NCBI GenBank assembly: GCA_963792075.1
Contig: CAWBUW010000012.1
Coordinates: 434,001 to 498,000, forward strand
Length of the DNA stretch: 64,000 nucleotides
Source: CAWBUW01 sp963792075
Lineage (GTDB): Bacteria > Chloroflexota > Anaerolineae > Anaerolineales > UBA4823
Reading direction: 5' to 3'
Shown here: positions 16,600 to 25,487 of the stretch, in pieces
Position numbering within the stretch: position 1 is the stretch's first letter
How the letters are laid out: each line of letters starts with the position of its first letter
Translations under genes and position numbers: made by a program
The notes under the pieces: model-generated
What the model was told of the DNA's origin: nothing
Database searches by the model: none
What the model saw: the letters and a program-made list of their open reading frames with translations, nothing else

Positions 16600-17865
16600 C
16601 TAATTGCGCCGCTCATAAATATGTACTACACAGGTGGAACCGGTCGCGCCCACGTTGTGTGTCAGCGCCAGCGGGATATCTCCTGCTACCTGGCGCGCCT
16701 GCGCCTCGCCGCGCATCTGCTTCCAGACTTCCACAGCCTGCGCTACGCCTGAAGCGCCCACCGGGTGGCCCTTAGACTTCAACCCGCCGGAGGTGTTGAT
16801 TGGACGAGCGCCGTCGCGAGCGGTGACTCCATCTTCGGCGGCTTTATAGCCATCTCCCGGTGCAAAGAAACCCAGGTCTTCGCCGGCGATAACTTCCGCA
16901 ATCGTGAAGCAGTCATGCACTTCAGCGATACGGATATCGCTGGCGCTCACCCCTGCCATTGCATAAGCGACCTGCGCTGCCCGGCGCGCGGCGGGGATGC
17001 TGGTCAGCTCTTCCCGGTCGTGCAGCGGAACGCCAGAAGCCTGGCCCGAGCCGATGATGTAGATCGGGTGGTCGCTGAACTCATGCGCTCGCTCGGCAGA
17101 CACCAGCAGGACCGTTGCCGCGCCATCCGTGATCGGCGAGCAGTCGAACAAGCGCAGGGGCCAGGCAACCATGGGGTTGGCCGAGTTGTCGTGCAGGAAA
17201 TCCCAGACTGTTTGCCAGGTTGGCGCCGGCTTGCCCTTTTTGATCGCGGCGGAAATGCGCCCCTGCATCCAATCGGGAAGCGAGACGCCAAACTGGGCCA
17301 GGGGATTGAGCGCCCCGTTGGCATGGTTCTTGATCGCCACGTGCATCAGATGTTCCGGCTTCATCCCATAACGGTGCATGTAAGCCGTCGCCATGGCTGC
17401 GTACAAACCGGGGAAGGTAAATCCCGCGGCGATTTCGAAGGGGATATCCGCCGCGGTTGCCAGCGTATCGGTCACTTCGGCAGTGGGCAGGTTGGTCATT
17501 TTCTCCACGCCACCCGCCAGCACCACGTCTTGCATCCCTGATGCAACCGCCATCACTCCCTGGCGCAGCGCCACACCGCCGCTGGCGCAGGCGTCTTCCA
17601 GCCGGGTGGCGGGAATGGGCGCCAGGCCGACCGCATCGGCCATCAGCGGAGCAATGTGCCCCTGGCGCTCGAACTGGTCACTGGAAAAATTGCCCAGGTA
17701 CAGGCTTTCGATCTGTGTAGGATCCAGGCCTTTATCTACCGATTTGGAAAGAGCCTGGTATGCCTCGACAAAAAGGTCGCGGCTGTTCTTTTCGGGGAAA
17801 GCGCCGAAACGGGACATACCCGCACCGACCAGGGCGACCCCGCGTGGGAGACGAGTCGATTTCAT
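16600..17865 (-). CDS. SCP2/archaeal-type thiolase (acyl-CoA acetyltransferase)
   Basis: Thiolase of 421 aa. The nucleophile Cys93 is in DACASGG. The motif HDCF (317-320) and GHPVGASG (366-373) are those of SCP-x and archaeal thiolases rather than bacterial AtoB/FadA types; the usual C-terminal CGGG cysteine motif is absent. It catalyses reversible Claisen condensation/thiolysis of acyl-CoA. Partnered by the DUF35 protein immediately downstream (9 bp) and preceded by an alpha/beta-hydrolase (8 bp). Direction, synthesis or degradation, is not set by sequence. Confidence 0.92.
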   Translation of the reverse strand: MKSTRLPRGVALVGAGMSRFGAFPEKNSRDLFVEAYQALSKSVDKGLDPTQIESLYLGNFSSDQFERQGHIAPLMADAVGLAPIPATRLEDACASGGVALRQGVMAVASGMQDVVLAGGVEKMTNLPTAEVTDTLATAADIPFEIAAGFTFPGLYAAMATAYMHRYGMKPEHLMHVAIKNHANGALNPLAQFGVSLPDWMQGRISAAIKKGKPAPTWQTVWDFLHDNSANPMVAWPLRLFDCSPITDGAATVLLVSAERAHEFSDHPIYIIGSGQASGVPLHDREELTSIPAARRAAQVAYAMAGVSASDIRIAEVHDCFTIAEVIAGEDLGFFAPGDGYKAAEDGVTARDGARPINTSGGLKSKGHPVGASGVAQAVEVWKQMRGEAQARQVAGDIPLALTHNVGATGSTCVVHIYERRN

Positions 17866-17873
17866 AATCCTAT

Positions 17874-18938
17874 TTACCCTTTCAGGAAGGTTGTAAAGGC
17901 TTCCAAGAATTCAGCAGGCTTTTCCACATAAGGGGTGTGGCCGGTGTCGGTAATCACCACCTCGTGGAACGACCCGCCCCGCGCTGCGTACTGCTCCAAC
18001 ACGTTACGCGTCTGGCCGACCATCGGCTGAGGTGGATAAACCTCATCCCCTGGCCAACCTGGGACGAAGCCAAGCTTGCCCAGGGTGCCCAGGTCAAAGA
18101 ACGAGTTGTCCGAGACGATCTGATCCGAATCACCACGCACCCACAGCACCCGCGGCTTAGGCGTGGCAGCGATAAAACGCTTCACAGAATCGCCCACATA
18201 CTTGGGCGTCGCGGCGTTGATCCCGCCCCATTTACCCGGTGCCACGTTCGGCCAGTTAGCAGAGGGCACAAAATCGCCGGGGTATTTCTCTGGGCCAATC
18301 TTCTCGGTCAGCAGCGAAGAGAGCAGGTCTTCTTCGCGAGCCGGTTTGAAAGGCGGTTTCCAGTAGAAGCTGTTCATTACGACGCGCGGGCTGGCGGTCG
18401 GGCTATCCATGCTGCGGTCGCCCTGAGCCATGCGCTGCGGGAATTCAGGGTTCACCACCCCACCGCCAGAACCAGCAAAGTCAGGATAACAGGGCGTGCC
18501 GTTAATATCTTTGCTGCCACCAAAACCGTAGGGCGAGCCAGGGTTGACCAGCGTGGCGGAGAGAATACGAGCGCTGTTGGCCGCGATCAAATTAAAAACC
18601 AAGGCGCCGCCCAAGGAATGACCAACTGCGTGGAACTTCGCTGCGCCCAACGCATCCGCCAGCGCGAAGGCATCGTCCACCCAGTCACCCAGGCCACGCG
18701 TGGCATCGATCAACAAGTCTTCAGTATCGCCATAACCACGCAGGTCAGGCGCTACGGCGCGAAAACCTGCCGGGAGATGGAGCATGATCTCCTCCCAAAA
18801 CGTCGCGGAGGAAGCGTTGCCGTGGAAAAAGAACACGGGCACACCGTTTTCTGGACCGCAGAACAGGGCATGCACTTTGAGGCGGGTCGTTTGTACAATC
18901 CTGGAGGTAATCCCAGGCAGAGTCGGGACAGTAGACAT
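17874..18938 (-). CDS. Alpha/beta-hydrolase (epoxide-hydrolase/haloalkane-like family)
   Basis: Alpha/beta-hydrolase of 354 aa with HGNASSATFWEE oxyanion region (39-50), DLRGYGDT (65-72), nucleophile Ser108 in GHSLGG, Asp in RGDSDQIV and a C-terminal DTGHTPY with the catalytic His. It has a longer cap region than the paralogue at 12799-13614, containing a Gly/Pro-rich insert. AAGGAG precedes the ATG. It lies between the second ligase and the thiolase, in the same direction. Substrate unknown. Confidence 0.87.
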   Translation of the reverse strand: MSTVPTLPGITSRIVQTTRLKVHALFCGPENGVPVFFFHGNASSATFWEEIMLHLPAGFRAVAPDLRGYGDTEDLLIDATRGLGDWVDDAFALADALGAAKFHAVGHSLGGALVFNLIAANSARILSATLVNPGSPYGFGGSKDINGTPCYPDFAGSGGGVVNPEFPQRMAQGDRSMDSPTASPRVVMNSFYWKPPFKPAREEDLLSSLLTEKIGPEKYPGDFVPSANWPNVAPGKWGGINAATPKYVGDSVKRFIAATPKPRVLWVRGDSDQIVSDNSFFDLGTLGKLGFVPGWPGDEVYPPQPMVGQTRNVLEQYAARGGSFHEVVITDTGHTPYVEKPAEFLEAFTTFLKG

Positions 18939-19014
18939 TGGTTTTCTCCTTTCGAATATGCGTGGTAAGCTGGTTTATGCAAATTGAGGTTGTTCGAACC
19001 AACCCGGAATTATT

Positions 19015-20559
19015 TTACCTGACAAACCGCTCGCGCAGCTCACGTTTGAGGATCTTACCCGCCGCAGAAATGGGCAGGCTGTCCACGAAGATGACACTAC
19101 GCGGAACCTTATATTTTGCCAGGCGAGCGCCCATAAATTCGAGCAGCTCGGCTTCGCTGGCGCTGGAACCTGGCTTGAGCACCACGCAAGCCTTGCCCAC
19201 CTCCCCCCAACGGGGCTCAGGTACGCCAAACACAGCGCACATGTGAACGGCTGGGTGCTGGTAAAGTGCCTTTTCGATCTCCGCCGGATACACATTTTCA
19301 CCACCGCTGATAAACATATCTTTCTTGCGATCAACGATGTAGAAATACCCTTCCGCATCATAGCGCGCCACGTCGCCGGTATGGAAGAAGCCCAATGAGT
19401 CCAAAACCGCGGCGCTGGTTTCCGGGTCAGCAAAATAGCCAGAGCAGTAAGAAGGACCCTTGAGCACCAACTCTCCATCCTGGTCCGGCCCCAGGAATTG
19501 CCCCTGGTCATCTACGATCCGGGCATCCACGTAAAAATTAGGGCGGCCAATCGAGCCTGCCTTGCGGATGGCATCTTCCGGCGCCAGGGCAAAAATACCC
19601 GGCCCAAACTCCGTCATTCCAAAGCCCTGTTTGAAACGGATGTGTTTTTCACGCGTATACTGCTCCACCAACGTCACCGGCAGCGGAGCGCCTCCCGAGG
19701 TGCAAAAACGCAATGAGGAGAGGTCTGCCTGCGACCAGTTCGACGCCTGGGTCAGCATCTGGTACATCGTGGGCACACCGGCGAAGACCGTGACGTGCTC
19801 GCGCTCAATCAGGTTGAGTACCTGCGCCGGATCAAACTGGCGGATCAAGATTGTAGCGCCGCCAAAGATCACCTGCGGCAGCGTGTAAACAAACAGGCCG
19901 CCCGTATGGAACATGGGGAAAACGTTCAAATAAATATCGTTGTGCGTGACGTCATGGATCACCGTATTGAGCGTGTTCCAGGCGATCATACGATGGGAAA
20001 CCTGGGCGGCTTTGGAGAGACCCGTGGTCCCACCCGTGAAAATCAACGCGGCGATATCCTCGGCTTCCAATGATTCGCAAGTTACAGGGGTATCCGCCTG
20101 CGCTTGCAGCAGGGTCTCAAAGTGCTGGCTCCCGGCGATGCCTTCCCCTTCGATATGGAAAAACCTGACAGGGAGAGCCGGACCCTCACGGAGCGCTTCG
20201 GCTAGCTGGCGCACGCTCTCTCGGAAATCATCCGAATACACCAGCACCTTCGGCGTCGTCTGGCGGAAAATCTCAACCAATTCTTGCCAGTGCAGGCGCC
20301 AATTCAACGCGGTGTGGATGGCGCCGAGCTTGGAGCAGGCAAAGAACGCGTCCAGGTGTTCTACCCCATCTCGCGCCAGGATCGCCACCCGGTCGCCCTT
20401 TGACACCCCCAGCAAGCGGAAGCCATTTGCCAGGCGGTTGGCGCGCCGGTTCATCTCCTGGTAAGTCAGCCGCCATTCAGGGGATTTGCCTGCATCCACA
20501 ATCGCCAGTGCCTGGGGTGAGTAAAGTTCTCTACGCGCCAGATAATCTCCGATATACAT
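19015..20559 (-). CDS. AMP-dependent acyl-CoA synthetase with an atypical P-loop
   Basis: Adenylate-forming ligase (514 aa). The phosphate-binding loop reads TGGTTGLSKAA where most relatives have TSGTTGxPKG. Other motifs are standard: FGMTEFGPG, FHTGDVARYD, VDRKKDMFISGGENVYPAE and GKILKREL with the catalytic Lys. AAGGAG precedes the ATG; it follows the KAS III-like gene by 36 bp. Likely activates a carboxylic acid for the thiolase/SDR steps encoded downstream. Confidence 0.9.
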   Translation of the reverse strand: MYIGDYLARRELYSPQALAIVDAGKSPEWRLTYQEMNRRANRLANGFRLLGVSKGDRVAILARDGVEHLDAFFACSKLGAIHTALNWRLHWQELVEIFRQTTPKVLVYSDDFRESVRQLAEALREGPALPVRFFHIEGEGIAGSQHFETLLQAQADTPVTCESLEAEDIAALIFTGGTTGLSKAAQVSHRMIAWNTLNTVIHDVTHNDIYLNVFPMFHTGGLFVYTLPQVIFGGATILIRQFDPAQVLNLIEREHVTVFAGVPTMYQMLTQASNWSQADLSSLRFCTSGGAPLPVTLVEQYTREKHIRFKQGFGMTEFGPGIFALAPEDAIRKAGSIGRPNFYVDARIVDDQGQFLGPDQDGELVLKGPSYCSGYFADPETSAAVLDSLGFFHTGDVARYDAEGYFYIVDRKKDMFISGGENVYPAEIEKALYQHPAVHMCAVFGVPEPRWGEVGKACVVLKPGSSASEAELLEFMGARLAKYKVPRSVIFVDSLPISAAGKILKRELRERFVR

Positions 20560-20595
20560 GGGAATGCTCCTTATGTGTTTCAGTAAAGCGCCTGT

Positions 20596-21600
20596 TTAAG
20601 CGGAAGCCGTCCATTTCCAGACTGAGGAGGCCATGCTGATCCCACCGCCGCTGGCGCAGAAGAGCACGATCTGGCCGGGTTTGGGGCCGCGACCCTGCGC
20701 AATGGCATCATCCAACGCCATTACCACACAGGGTGAGCCGGTGTACCCCCATTTATCCATCACCCAGTGCGTTTTGGTGATGGGCTGCCCTACCAGGTCC
20801 ATCATCATTTCGATCGTACGCAGGTTGAGCTGAGTGAAGAGAAACAAGTCCACGTCGCGGAAGGTCAGGCCGGCTTTATCCAGCGCACCTTGCATCAACC
20901 TGGGCCAATATTCCGTATTAAAGGTCTTGGGGAATTTCTTAACAAACTGCACCTTCGGCGGGCCAAATTCCTCCAGGTTAGCCGGCGTACAAGGACGGTA
21001 AGTACCGCCGGTATAGATGCCCAGCGCGTCATGGAACTCACCCACTGCCAGCAAGTTACTTGCCAGGAAGCCCGGCGTATCCCCCACGCCCAGAACGGCC
21101 GCGCCAGCGCCATCTGCGAACAGGTTGGCGGTCTTTTTATCGGTCAGGTCTAAATAACGGCTCATCCCGTACCCACCCGCCACCAACACATATTTCATGG
21201 ATGGCTCGGTCAGCAAATTGCGCGCGCCCTGGTCCAGGGCAGTCACCCAGCCGGCGCAGGCGCTGTTGATGTCAAAACAGCCAGCCCGGCCGGCCCCCAG
21301 CTTATGTTGTACCACGACCGAGGTACTGGGAGAGAGGTAGTCCGGCGTATCCGTCGAGACGATGATCAGGTCCAGATCCTGTGCGGTCAGCCCAGCGCGC
21401 TGCAAAGCGCGTTGCGATGCCAGGGTGATCAAGTCCGAGGTCGCTTGTTCGGGCGCCATCCAGCGCCGTTCCCGGATGCCCACATTCTCTTCCAGCCAGG
21501 CTGAGGTAGATTCTCCCAGCATTGCATCTATTTCGGCGTTGGTGACCACTCGTTCGGGTACATAACTTCCCGTCGCAAGCAACTGCACGTTACGGTTCAT
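20596..21600 (-). CDS. KAS III (FabH)-fold protein lacking the catalytic His and Asn
   Basis: Thiolase-fold protein of 334 aa, aligned over its length with 3-oxoacyl-ACP synthase III. The acyl-accepting Cys115 is present (INSACAGW). The expected His in the HQANxRI motif is Thr256 (TQLNLRT), and the Asn of GNTSAAS is Tyr286 (GYTGSPC). A normal decarboxylative condensation is therefore doubtful, and acyl transfer, OleA-like head-to-head condensation or a scaffold role are alternatives. ATG 21600 is chosen because GGAGAAG lies upstream; an ORF extension to 21648 has no signal. It is the first gene of the acyl operon. Confidence 0.88.
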   Translation of the reverse strand: MNRNVQLLATGSYVPERVVTNAEIDAMLGESTSAWLEENVGIRERRWMAPEQATSDLITLASQRALQRAGLTAQDLDLIIVSTDTPDYLSPSTSVVVQHKLGAGRAGCFDINSACAGWVTALDQGARNLLTEPSMKYVLVAGGYGMSRYLDLTDKKTANLFADGAGAAVLGVGDTPGFLASNLLAVGEFHDALGIYTGGTYRPCTPANLEEFGPPKVQFVKKFPKTFNTEYWPRLMQGALDKAGLTFRDVDLFLFTQLNLRTIEMMMDLVGQPITKTHWVMDKWGYTGSPCVVMALDDAIAQGRGPKPGQIVLFCASGGGISMASSVWKWTASA

Positions 21601-21677
21601 AAGAGTTTCTTCTCCAAAAGGGTATGATAACGAAAAATCACGCTGCATTGAGCCAGCCGCGCCAACTGCCGGGCCGG

Positions 21678-21887
21678 TTACGTGGAGTGCGTGTCTAACG
21701 GCACAAAGCGTTGGATAAACGCCACGGCTTCCTGCCAGGAACTGAAGTTCAGCTCCTGTTCCGTTTGAATATGCCGGATGGAGCCGCGATAAGGCTGCGG
21801 AGGGCCGCCCTCAGGCTGCTCTCCAACGGGAGGCAGGACAAACCGGATGACGAAAGATGTGATCGTGGGTGAGGCAGGTATATCCAT
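21678..21887 (-). CDS. Small conserved-looking hypothetical protein (69 aa)
   Basis: A short soluble protein. The pattern is FVIRFVL near the start, a middle Y-x-G-x-IRHIQTEQE-x-x-F, and a C-terminal segment SWQEAVAFIQRFV. This resembles small stand-alone beta/alpha proteins I associate with Chloroflexota and cyanobacteria, but I cannot name a family with certainty. ATG 21887 is preferred; a TTG at 21917 would extend it by 10 residues. It lies between the MalT/SARP regulator and the KAS III-like gene on the same strand, so it may be cotranscribed with either. Confidence 0.55.
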   Translation of the reverse strand: MDIPASPTITSFVIRFVLPPVGEQPEGGPPQPYRGSIRHIQTEQELNFSSWQEAVAFIQRFVPLDTHST

Positions 21888-21943
21888 ACGCAATGTATCC
21901 TGGATACAGGATATCAAAGTCCGGTAACACCAGAGTTACACTA

Positions 21944-21990
21944 TGGGATGGTGGGTGTGGGCAGCTTCGCTGCCCACACCCACCATCCCA
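21944..21990. terminator. 47-bp perfect palindrome after the MalT/SARP regulator gene
   Basis: Two 22-nt arms and a TTC tip (centre GCAGC-TTC-GCTGC), 5 bp past the regulator stop at 21996. Probable transcript end for the regulator. It is one of the GCTTCGC-tipped palindromes of this window. Confidence 0.65.
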
Positions 21991-21995
21991 TCCCA

Positions 21996-24900
21996 CTAAT
22001 TGGCCAACTGGTCGTAAAGCGCCTGGGTCTCTGCGGATGGCGCCAGGTCCAGCTCCGCACGCAAGGTCTGCACGCAGCGTTGGTAGGTACGGCCCACCTG
22101 CCCGCGATCTCCCAGATGAGCATAGGCCTGCATCAGGTGGCGGTAAGCCCGTTCCCAGCAATTATCCTGCGCCAGGATGCGCTGGCCCAGCTCAACCACT
22201 TCGCTATATTGGCCGGCGTGCAGCAGCAGGTCCGAGAGCCGGTCGGCGGCCTCCAAAAACATGACGGCCATGCGCTCGCGTTCTTGGGCAGCCCACGTCT
22301 CGTAGAGCGTCTCTGGCAGGTATTCCCCTTGGTACAGCTTCAGCGCGGCGCGCAGCGTCTCCAGCCGGCGGTCATCGGGTCGTGGAGATTCCGGCCGTTC
22401 CGCCTGGCGCACCAGGCGCTCAAACTGCTCCACATCCAGCCAGATATCCGCCTCAGAGCGTAAACCATACCCTGTTCCTTCTCGCAAAATAAAAGCCGAT
22501 TCAGCGCCGGGTTTCCGCTCCGGTTCCAGCACCTGGTAGAGCGTATTCAGCGTAATCTTGAAATTACGTTGGACTGTGCTGGCGTCAGCCCCCGGCCAGA
22601 GGTGCTCGCAAATCTGATCACGTTCCAGGGGAGTATGGCGAAAGGTAAGCAGCAGTTGAAAAAGGTGACGGGCTTTCTCCCTCCGCCAACCGGAGGCGGG
22701 GACGAGATCGTCGCCACGCCAGACCTGAAAGCTGCCCAGGGTGCTGACGCGAAGCTGGTAACCTGGATGCAGGGACACGTCTGTAAGCCCCATAACGCCC
22801 AGCAGGCGGGTAACATACCCTGCCTCCCAGCCATGCTGTCGCGCCAAGGCGAGCAGCGGGACAAAGATGCGCTCATCCGGCGCGCCCAGTAGGGAAGGAC
22901 GGATCCATAAGAAATCATAACCACGTTCGCGGCAGGCCGCCAACACTTCCGGCAGCACCGGTTCCAAACGCTGGTGCCGTTTTTGGCGCTGCCAGCTCAA
23001 GCACAACCACAGCCGGGCTGCATTACGCCCAAACACATCGCTGCATTCCTGGAACCCGGTAAACGCCCGGCTCAACCAGGTTTCAGCCGCCTCATATCTG
23101 CCGGCGAGTACCAGGCTGGCGCCTAAAGCCAGGCGCACCAGCGAAGCGATCCATTCATCCCCGGCCTGCGCCGCAATCTCGATCGCGTCCAGAGCGTACT
23201 GCTGCGCCTGGGGCAGCTCTCCTAGATAGCCATAAGCGCGGCACAGACCCCAATTCGCCTCCACCAGCAGGCGGGGGACGCTCAAGCTGCGGCTGATTTG
23301 CACGCATTTTTCAAACTGGAGACGGGCATTGGCGTAGTTTGCGAAGCGTTGGTCCGTAAAAGCCGCCTGCGCCATCAAGGCATGTCCCTGGCGCATATAT
23401 CCCACCGCAGTGATGAACGGGGACTTAAGCTCCTCGCCGCGCTGGGTACCTTCCAACGCAGCCTGGTAAGCCAGCTCACCCTCGCCCTGAAAAGAGTAGA
23501 TCAACGAGAGAAGCAGCAAGGTTTCCCGGTGGGCGCGTGGAGTCTGCACTGGCGCGCGGCGCTCAGCCGCAGCGCGTGCCTCCAAGGCCTGGCGCGCCTC
23601 GCCGATCCGTCCGGTGCGCAGCAGCACGCGAAAAAGCAGTTGCTCGTTCGAGGGGCCTTCACTGCGCAAATCATCCGCTTTTTGGCGCAAGCGCTCGGCC
23701 TCTTCCACCCGGCCGGCATTCAGCTTGTTCTCGGCCAGCAGTTCGTACAGGCGCACCTGCGCCTCGCGGTCTTCAAACCCATCGCTGAGAAAAACGGATT
23801 GTTGTAACAGCTCCTCCGCCTTGCTCGGATTGACCGTATCCAGGTAGACGCGCGCCTGGCCACGCAGGGCACGCGCTACGCCACCTGATTGGCCATGCGA
23901 TCGCCAGACCGCTTCGGCCTGCTGGTACCAACCCAACGCTTCCTGAAAACGGGAGTACAGGCGGGCAAGGTCACCCATGTAAAACAACAGCAGGGGTTGT
24001 GCAGACAGCGTTTCAGGCGGCAGGGCATCCAACTGAGATGCCAGCGCTTCCAAACGCCCAGAGGCTAAGAGTTGGCCGCCGAATTCAGCCAACTGTGCTG
24101 CGACATCCGACCAGGCCTCTGCCCACCTGTAGTGATAAATCGCATTTTCATGATCCTGGCGGGTGAGGAAATAGACGGCCGCGCTGGCGTGCCAGGCCTG
24201 GCGCTGCTCTTTGGACGCCTGCTGCCGTAAAAACTCATGGAATATATGATGATAACGCAGGATGCCCTCGCTGGTCTCCACCACGAACAAATCCTGCCGG
24301 CGCAAATACGCCAGCATCGCCGTGCTGTCGCGCACCTCGCTGCCGGTCCCCACAGGCTTCCTCTCCGGATCGATACGTAGGGACTGCAAAGAGCAGCTAC
24401 GCACGGCGTCGCACGCTTCCGGGATTAACTCACGCAGCGTGGCTGTGATCAGCAAGAACTCGCGAATATCCGCCGACTGCTGTGCAAAAACATCACGTGC
24501 CAGCACCTCGAACAAGGCATCCAGCGAGTCCATTTGCAAATATGCGGAGAAATTGAGCGCTGTCGCCGAACGGCTGCGCAGGTTCTGCCAGGTTAGCTGA
24601 AGCGCAATCGCCCAACCCTCGGTATAGTCCAACAGCACGTCCACTTCATCCGAGGTAAGCTCATAACCGTACTGCTGTGCGAACAAAGCTGCGGTTTCTG
24701 GACCGGTAAATGTAAGGGCAGTCTGGTCAAGCAGGAGGACATCGCCCTGCAAGCGCCAGCGGGCCAGGTTCGGCAGTTGGATCGGCGGACGGCCGGCCAA
24801 CAACACGTGCAGCGCTGCGGGCGCCAGCCCAATCAAGCGATCCATGATTTGAGCCACCTCACCCGATTCCAAAACCAGGTGGATATCGTCCATCACCAAA

Positions 24901-25301
24901 AGTGTGGGCGCGGTCAGGCCTTCACTCAAAGCATTTAAGTATCCATCCAGCAAGCTGCGCCAGGGCAGCGGCCCTTGTGAGCCATCCCAGGATTCGAGAA
25001 ATGCAGTGGGCAGTCCATCCAGGCCGGGAAGCGATAATTGGGTGGCATGGCACAGGTACAGCAGGAATACGAGTGGGTCGCTGTCTTCCTGAGTAACCTG
25101 ATACCAGATCAAAGGCTGCATCTCCGTGGTCAGTTCGGCTAATGCGGTGCTCTTCCCATATCCTGCGCCAGCCTGCAGCAGTGTCAGGCGATAGTGCTGC
25201 GCGTCAGCCAGGCGCTGGCTGACGCGTGGGCGCGACAAAGTGCGCGGCGCGCGGCGCGGGGGAATGATTTTTGTACGCAGGATCTTCGGAAAGATGGGCA
25301 T
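21996..25301 (-). CDS. Giant MalT-like ATPase regulator with SARP/BTAD output domain
   Basis: A 1101-aa cytosolic regulator. N-terminal STAND-type NTPase: Walker A GAGYGKST (45-52), Walker B LLVMDDIH (134-141), winged-helix/MalT-like arm to about 400, then a long TPR-rich region (about 400-830). The C-terminal part is not a LuxR helix-turn-helix but an OmpR/SARP-like DNA-binding domain from about 849 (LRVSTLGSFQVW, then RREKARHLFQLLL) and a bacterial transcriptional activator domain (about 950-1095). Such proteins bind an inducer and ATP and then activate transcription. Its location upstream of, and codirectional with, the acyl/liv cluster makes that cluster the first candidate target (inference). 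Confidence 0.9.
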   Translation of the reverse strand: MPIFPKILRTKIIPPRRAPRTLSRPRVSQRLADAQHYRLTLLQAGAGYGKSTALAELTTEMQPLIWYQVTQEDSDPLVFLLYLCHATQLSLPGLDGLPTAFLESWDGSQGPLPWRSLLDGYLNALSEGLTAPTLLVMDDIHLVLESGEVAQIMDRLIGLAPAALHVLLAGRPPIQLPNLARWRLQGDVLLLDQTALTFTGPETAALFAQQYGYELTSDEVDVLLDYTEGWAIALQLTWQNLRSRSATALNFSAYLQMDSLDALFEVLARDVFAQQSADIREFLLITATLRELIPEACDAVRSCSLQSLRIDPERKPVGTGSEVRDSTAMLAYLRRQDLFVVETSEGILRYHHIFHEFLRQQASKEQRQAWHASAAVYFLTRQDHENAIYHYRWAEAWSDVAAQLAEFGGQLLASGRLEALASQLDALPPETLSAQPLLLFYMGDLARLYSRFQEALGWYQQAEAVWRSHGQSGGVARALRGQARVYLDTVNPSKAEELLQQSVFLSDGFEDREAQVRLYELLAENKLNAGRVEEAERLRQKADDLRSEGPSNEQLLFRVLLRTGRIGEARQALEARAAAERRAPVQTPRAHRETLLLLSLIYSFQGEGELAYQAALEGTQRGEELKSPFITAVGYMRQGHALMAQAAFTDQRFANYANARLQFEKCVQISRSLSVPRLLVEANWGLCRAYGYLGELPQAQQYALDAIEIAAQAGDEWIASLVRLALGASLVLAGRYEAAETWLSRAFTGFQECSDVFGRNAARLWLCLSWQRQKRHQRLEPVLPEVLAACRERGYDFLWIRPSLLGAPDERIFVPLLALARQHGWEAGYVTRLLGVMGLTDVSLHPGYQLRVSTLGSFQVWRGDDLVPASGWRREKARHLFQLLLTFRHTPLERDQICEHLWPGADASTVQRNFKITLNTLYQVLEPERKPGAESAFILREGTGYGLRSEADIWLDVEQFERLVRQAERPESPRPDDRRLETLRAALKLYQGEYLPETLYETWAAQERERMAVMFLEAADRLSDLLLHAGQYSEVVELGQRILAQDNCWERAYRHLMQAYAHLGDRGQVGRTYQRCVQTLRAELDLAPSAETQALYDQLAN

Positions 25302-25396
25302 TTTAGTTCCAGGCTTATTTTACGCCAAAGCACCCTGTTCTTGGTAACTATTTATCGCGCCAGTCCATGTGCTAAAATAACGTGAATTCGGATAAG

Positions 25397-25447
25397 GGTT
25401 TTGGGGTTGTTTTGGGCGGCGAAGCCGCCCAAAACAACCCCAAAACC
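25397..25447. repeat. 51-bp perfect palindrome in the 5' leader of a hydroxyacid dehydrogenase gene
   Basis: Two 24-nt arms and a GAA tip (centre GGCGGC-GAA-GCCGCC). It lies between the divergent MalT/SARP gene (start 25301) and the dehydrogenase (start 25488), downstream of a candidate extended -10 (TGCTAAAAT, 25370-25378). It therefore cannot be a 3' terminator for either neighbour; a leader hairpin or attenuator is possible. Confidence 0.8.
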
Positions 25448-25487
25448 TCTTACACCCGAGCTGATGTTGGGCAGCACAGGAGGTCTT

